A stretch of 64,000 nucleotides of DNA, taken from positions 62,001-126,000 of the forward strand of contig JAUYAK010000019.1 of the NCBI GenBank assembly GCA_030693515.1, in the 5' to 3' direction. Below, one piece after another: positions 62,401 to 64,000 of the stretch. The translations under genes and the position numbers were made by a program. Below the pieces are notes generated by a model that saw only the letters and a program-made list of their open reading frames with translations, searched no databases and was not told the DNA's origin. Positions within the stretch are counted from its first letter, which is position 1, and each line of letters opens with the position of its first letter. This DNA is from Opitutaceae bacterium. Lineage in GTDB: Bacteria > Verrucomicrobiota > Verrucomicrobiia > Opitutales > Opitutaceae.

Positions 62401-62625
62401 TATTCCGGCGCGTCCGCCATCGCCTCCAACGATCGCTGGGCCGCAGGGCCGCAGGCGGCCGCCGTGACGGCGGCGAGCGAGCGGGTCAACGCCTTTGCCC
62501 TGGCCGCCGACACGGAGGATGCGGTCCTGCTGCTCACCGTCGCGCCGGGCGCCTACACCGCCGAAGTTCGCGGCAAGGGGGGCGCCACCGGTGTCGCGCT
62601 GCTGGAGATCTATGAAGTGCCGTAG
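59422..62625 (+). CDS. Secreted LTD / CotH kinase-like protein with C-terminal tandem uncharacterised domain
   Basis: A 1067-residue exported protein. After a signal peptide (cut near LRAEPV) comes a lamin-tail (LTD) domain at about 42-160 (ISEFMASNTATLADQDQAFS, DWIEVHNPD, ISLGGWYLTD). A CotH-like kinase domain follows at about 330-640 (VRGSSSVNFPKKNYNVE; PFDEWALIGPWLYDPSLLRN; active-site W589-D-F-D592). A chitobiase-type beta segment comes next (IAYTLDGSDPR, near 733). The protein ends with two copies of the same about 130-residue domain found in the 50488 protein (about 801-935 and 937-1067), closing in GVALLEIYEVP. It probably acts at the cell surface as a protein kinase or scaffold. Confidence 0.85.
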   Translation: MERTTPQSRPQLAPPRGLPRAPALALLLLALLAPAPALRAEPVISEFMASNTATLADQDQAFSDWIEVHNPDPTAISLGGWYLTDTATNKTRWQFPAVVLPAGGYLVVFASNKNRRVAGAELHTNFALAAEGEYLGLIKPDGVTVVSEYAPTFPPQSNDISYGLLPLPGGGTTPAYFPSASPGAANIAAGAVSLAATVRFSRPAGPFSTPFQLTLSGAGPSQHIRFVSVPPGPAGAIAVEPTETSPRYAGPLTISTNTILRAAVFSDDLKTRGLSAPAQYFALQGTGARAVTGFASKLPVLVIEQHGYGGLNREDLSQPAWLHGFPGVAPGGASFGPEAEFVAPVAVTVRGSSSVNFPKKNYNVEILNDLRRKTARPLFGSRPFDEWALIGPWLYDPSLLRNSYVYALSNRIGRWAPRTQPVEVFLNTDGLPLDTSAYVGVYALTDKIEFHPDRVAASRVSTSAATEPDITGGYLLKIDEPDADEYAWTPEYGLDIDTLSSVVVASPKADRLSNAQRAYIRGYVQQLENALHEDRASGWRTRKHLNYLDRPSWIDHHILNTFAANPDAFERSAFFYKPRNGKLIAGPVWDFDRALGSSEDERSFQTDLWSGEGAVQPWHFGWWGVIATDPDFRQEWIDRWQSLRRDAFADANLTALADQLAAAIGPEAAARDAVRWADNVSSFGGTHAGEMAHIRSWLVRRGRWIDSQFVPPPGVTVSGTQLILSAPPGTQIAYTLDGSDPRAERGDIAPNATVVTGSATIAASANLHARSYRAADRDAFPGSPWSSVVGGVNSTPLSPPSRVINLSSRAVVGQGENALIMGVVVADSPRKTYLSRAIGPTLAAFGTPGTVPDPQLAVFGSDGRELARNHGWSLGPDAARVAQLARTVGAFPLPDGSADSALVLEVGAGAYSLLGTTPSGRPGIGLAELYETDATGRTVNISTRAQVGTNDDVLIGGFVVAGAAHKRMLIRAIGPTLRAFGVNNALTDPVLTVYSGASAIASNDRWAAGPQAAAVTAASERVNAFALAADTEDAVLLLTVAPGAYTAEVRGKGGATGVALLEIYEVP

Positions 62626-62634
62626 GCCCGGCGC

Positions 62635-64000
62635 CTACCGTTCCACGCTTGAGAGCCTCGTTTCTTCCGGGGCAACCAGCAATGCCGGTGCAGCCGGTGC
62701 ATTGACCAGCCGATAAGGTCCGGACCGGACCGCGACTGGCGGAGGAGGAAACTCGCTCGAGGTAAGCGAAACCGCTGACTCCTTGAGGCCGAATGATCGG
62801 AGTTGATTATGCGCCGCCGGATCCCGTTCTGCCGCTGCACGCGAGTGCAGGGTGAAACGGTTTATCCCCGGGGCGAGGGTCACACCCGGCAGCAGCACCC
62901 TGCGCGCCTCACGGTTTACCTCGATTTCTTGCATCGGCTCGTCCTCGTGCGTTAGCACGACCACCCGCCGATCCCGGGCCGTCAGCGTCAGCCGGATGTC
63001 AGCAGCGATGGGATACGAGAGGTGGTTGTAATAGGAGAGCGCCGCGTCGCCATGGGCCCAGCGCACGCCCGCCTCGCTCCTCGCGTGCCAGCCCTGCCCG
63101 AGGGTCAGCTCCTGGCCGAGTGGCCGCCGTGGCCGATCGACCGGCCGCAGGAACACGACGACTTGGTTGCCCAACGGGGCCTCGATCCGGCGCGAGTAGC
63201 CCATCTGATCAAGATCGCGCAACAGGCCCTCCGCCCGATCCGCGTAGCCCTTGCGGTTGATGTAGAGTGCGGCGAAGCCGTATTGCTCGAGGCGCGGCAC
63301 CATCTCGGCCATCGGCCGGCCCTCGAGGTCGCGTTGCCAGCGGCTGCGGGCGCGCAGTTTCGCCGCCCCATAGCTGAACTGCAGCGTAGTCGAGACTAGG
63401 TAGGGCCGGAAGTGCTCGTAGTCGTCCAGTTTGTGGGGCGTCTGGACTTCGGGAAAGCCGAGCACGGGGAGCTGGAAAACCTTCGCGCCGGCCGGCAGGG
63501 CCGCCTCCAGCTCGCGGCCAAACGCACGGTCGCCCTGCACCGCGGCGGCGAGGGCCTTCATGTCCGTCGCGCCATCGCGCTTGGGGATCTGCTCCCACAC
63601 ACCTATCCCGGCGATCAGCGCCGCCAGTGCGTGGCTCCACCCCGGCCGCCAGCGCGCGGTCCAGCGCGACAGCCGCAGCACCACAAAACACAGGATGATC
63701 GCGGAGATGAAAACCACCACCCGGTTCGTCGCGCGGAAAACCTGAAAGTCCGCATAAAACGCGAGCAGATTGGTCACACCTCCGATCATCCCGTAGGCCA
63801 TGACCCACCCGACCGCGAGCGCAGGCCCGGGCAGCGGCTCGCGCCGCACCACCCGGCGCAGCGCCACCAGCGCCAGCCAGGCGAACCCCGCCATCCCCAC
63901 GATGCCCAGATACGGCAGGAACGCCTCCCCGCGCCAACCCGACCAGCGGGTGTAGCGGTGTCCGAAAAACGCGAGCCAGTCCCAGCGGTGATACGCCGGC
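62635..64000 (-). CDS. Polytopic membrane protein, probably GT-C/YfhO-like (C-terminal part, cut by window edge)
   Basis: The frame is open from the stop at 62635-62637 to the right edge. It reads HRWDWLAFFGHRYTRWSGWR before the membrane part, so the true start is outside the window. At least three membrane segments are seen (FAWLALVALRR, GWVMAYGMIGGVTNLLAFYA, VVVFISAIILCFVVLRL). A soluble region with GFAALYINRKGYADRAEGL follows, then a C-terminal beta-rich domain (GQGWHARSEAGVRWAHGDAA). The layout resembles GT-C type or YfhO/DUF6311-like membrane glycosyltransferases, but no catalytic motif lies in this part. It converges on the CotH gene with a 9-base gap. Confidence 0.55.
   Translation of the reverse strand, partial: PAYHRWDWLAFFGHRYTRWSGWRGEAFLPYLGIVGMAGFAWLALVALRRVVRREPLPGPALAVGWVMAYGMIGGVTNLLAFYADFQVFRATNRVVVFISAIILCFVVLRLSRWTARWRPGWSHALAALIAGIGVWEQIPKRDGATDMKALAAAVQGDRAFGRELEAALPAGAKVFQLPVLGFPEVQTPHKLDDYEHFRPYLVSTTLQFSYGAAKLRARSRWQRDLEGRPMAEMVPRLEQYGFAALYINRKGYADRAEGLLRDLDQMGYSRRIEAPLGNQVVVFLRPVDRPRRPLGQELTLGQGWHARSEAGVRWAHGDAALSYYNHLSYPIAADIRLTLTARDRRVVVLTHEDEPMQEIEVNREARRVLLPGVTLAPGINRFTLHSRAAAERDPAAHNQLRSFGLKESAVSLTSSEFPPPPVAVRSGPYRLVNAPAAPALLVAPEETRLSSVER

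Overview
The window is a GC-rich bacterial chromosome segment, most likely from Verrucomicrobiota and probably an Opitutaceae-like organism. Evidence: four PVC-type membrane-bound dehydrogenases (three complete, one cut by the left edge), DUF1501, DUF1552 and DUF1592 (planctomycete cytochrome) proteins, a Cys-type sulfatase, a very large TonB-dependent receptor, a secreted LTD/CotH protein, and many intergenic palindromic repeats. I see no rRNA, tRNA, CRISPR array or prophage. One IS4-type insertion sequence is present.

Layout. 1-4152: a partial PVC dehydrogenase and a sulfatase on the minus strand, divergent from an EF-hand esterase. 4180-12501: an AraC regulator divergent from a run holding a PEP-hydrolase-family TIM barrel, a cupin, a 1460-residue ThuA/PVC-dehydrogenase/cytochrome c/ThuA fusion and a Tm-1-like (UPF0261) protein. 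12669-20082: a beta-keto acid cleavage enzyme (BKACE, DUF849) divergent from an RpiR regulator, then a class III aminotransferase, a thiolase, a fused 3-oxoacid CoA-transferase and gamma-glutamyltranspeptidase. This reads as one catabolic module: transamination to a beta-keto acid, cleavage with acetyl-CoA to acetoacetate plus an acyl-CoA, then acetoacetate to acetyl-CoA. 20236-26529: a third PVC dehydrogenase followed after 11 bases by a phytoene-desaturase-like oxidoreductase, and a convergent DUF1501 protein.

26530-33703: a repeat, a promoter and a possible leucine leader peptide in front of leuA, then two alpha/beta hydrolases, a PhnA/YjdM protein, two small unknown proteins and the IS4-type element. 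33704-42106: prolyl oligopeptidase, a TMTC-like membrane/TPR protein, a TonB receptor with a clear terminator, and an SGNH hydrolase. 42231-46135: an overlapping DUF1592-DUF1552 pair. 46330-50457: DUF6172, a glutathione peroxidase, rpoZ with a 30-residue Lys/Ala-rich protein downstream, an SDR and a divergent adenylosuccinate synthetase. 50488-64000: an Ig-domain surface protein, a fourth PVC dehydrogenase, VOC and WYL genes, tag, a small secreted protein, an MFS transporter, an LTD/CotH protein and a membrane protein cut by the right edge.

The most interesting signals are: (i) an about 130-residue domain present as a C-terminal tandem pair in two unrelated secreted proteins; (ii) a paired-palindrome repeat family with one copy read in frame inside a protein; (iii) the aminotransferase-BKACE module; (iv) a possible leucine attenuator before leuA; (v) a perfect 16-bp-arm palindrome between an MFS gene and the CotH gene.
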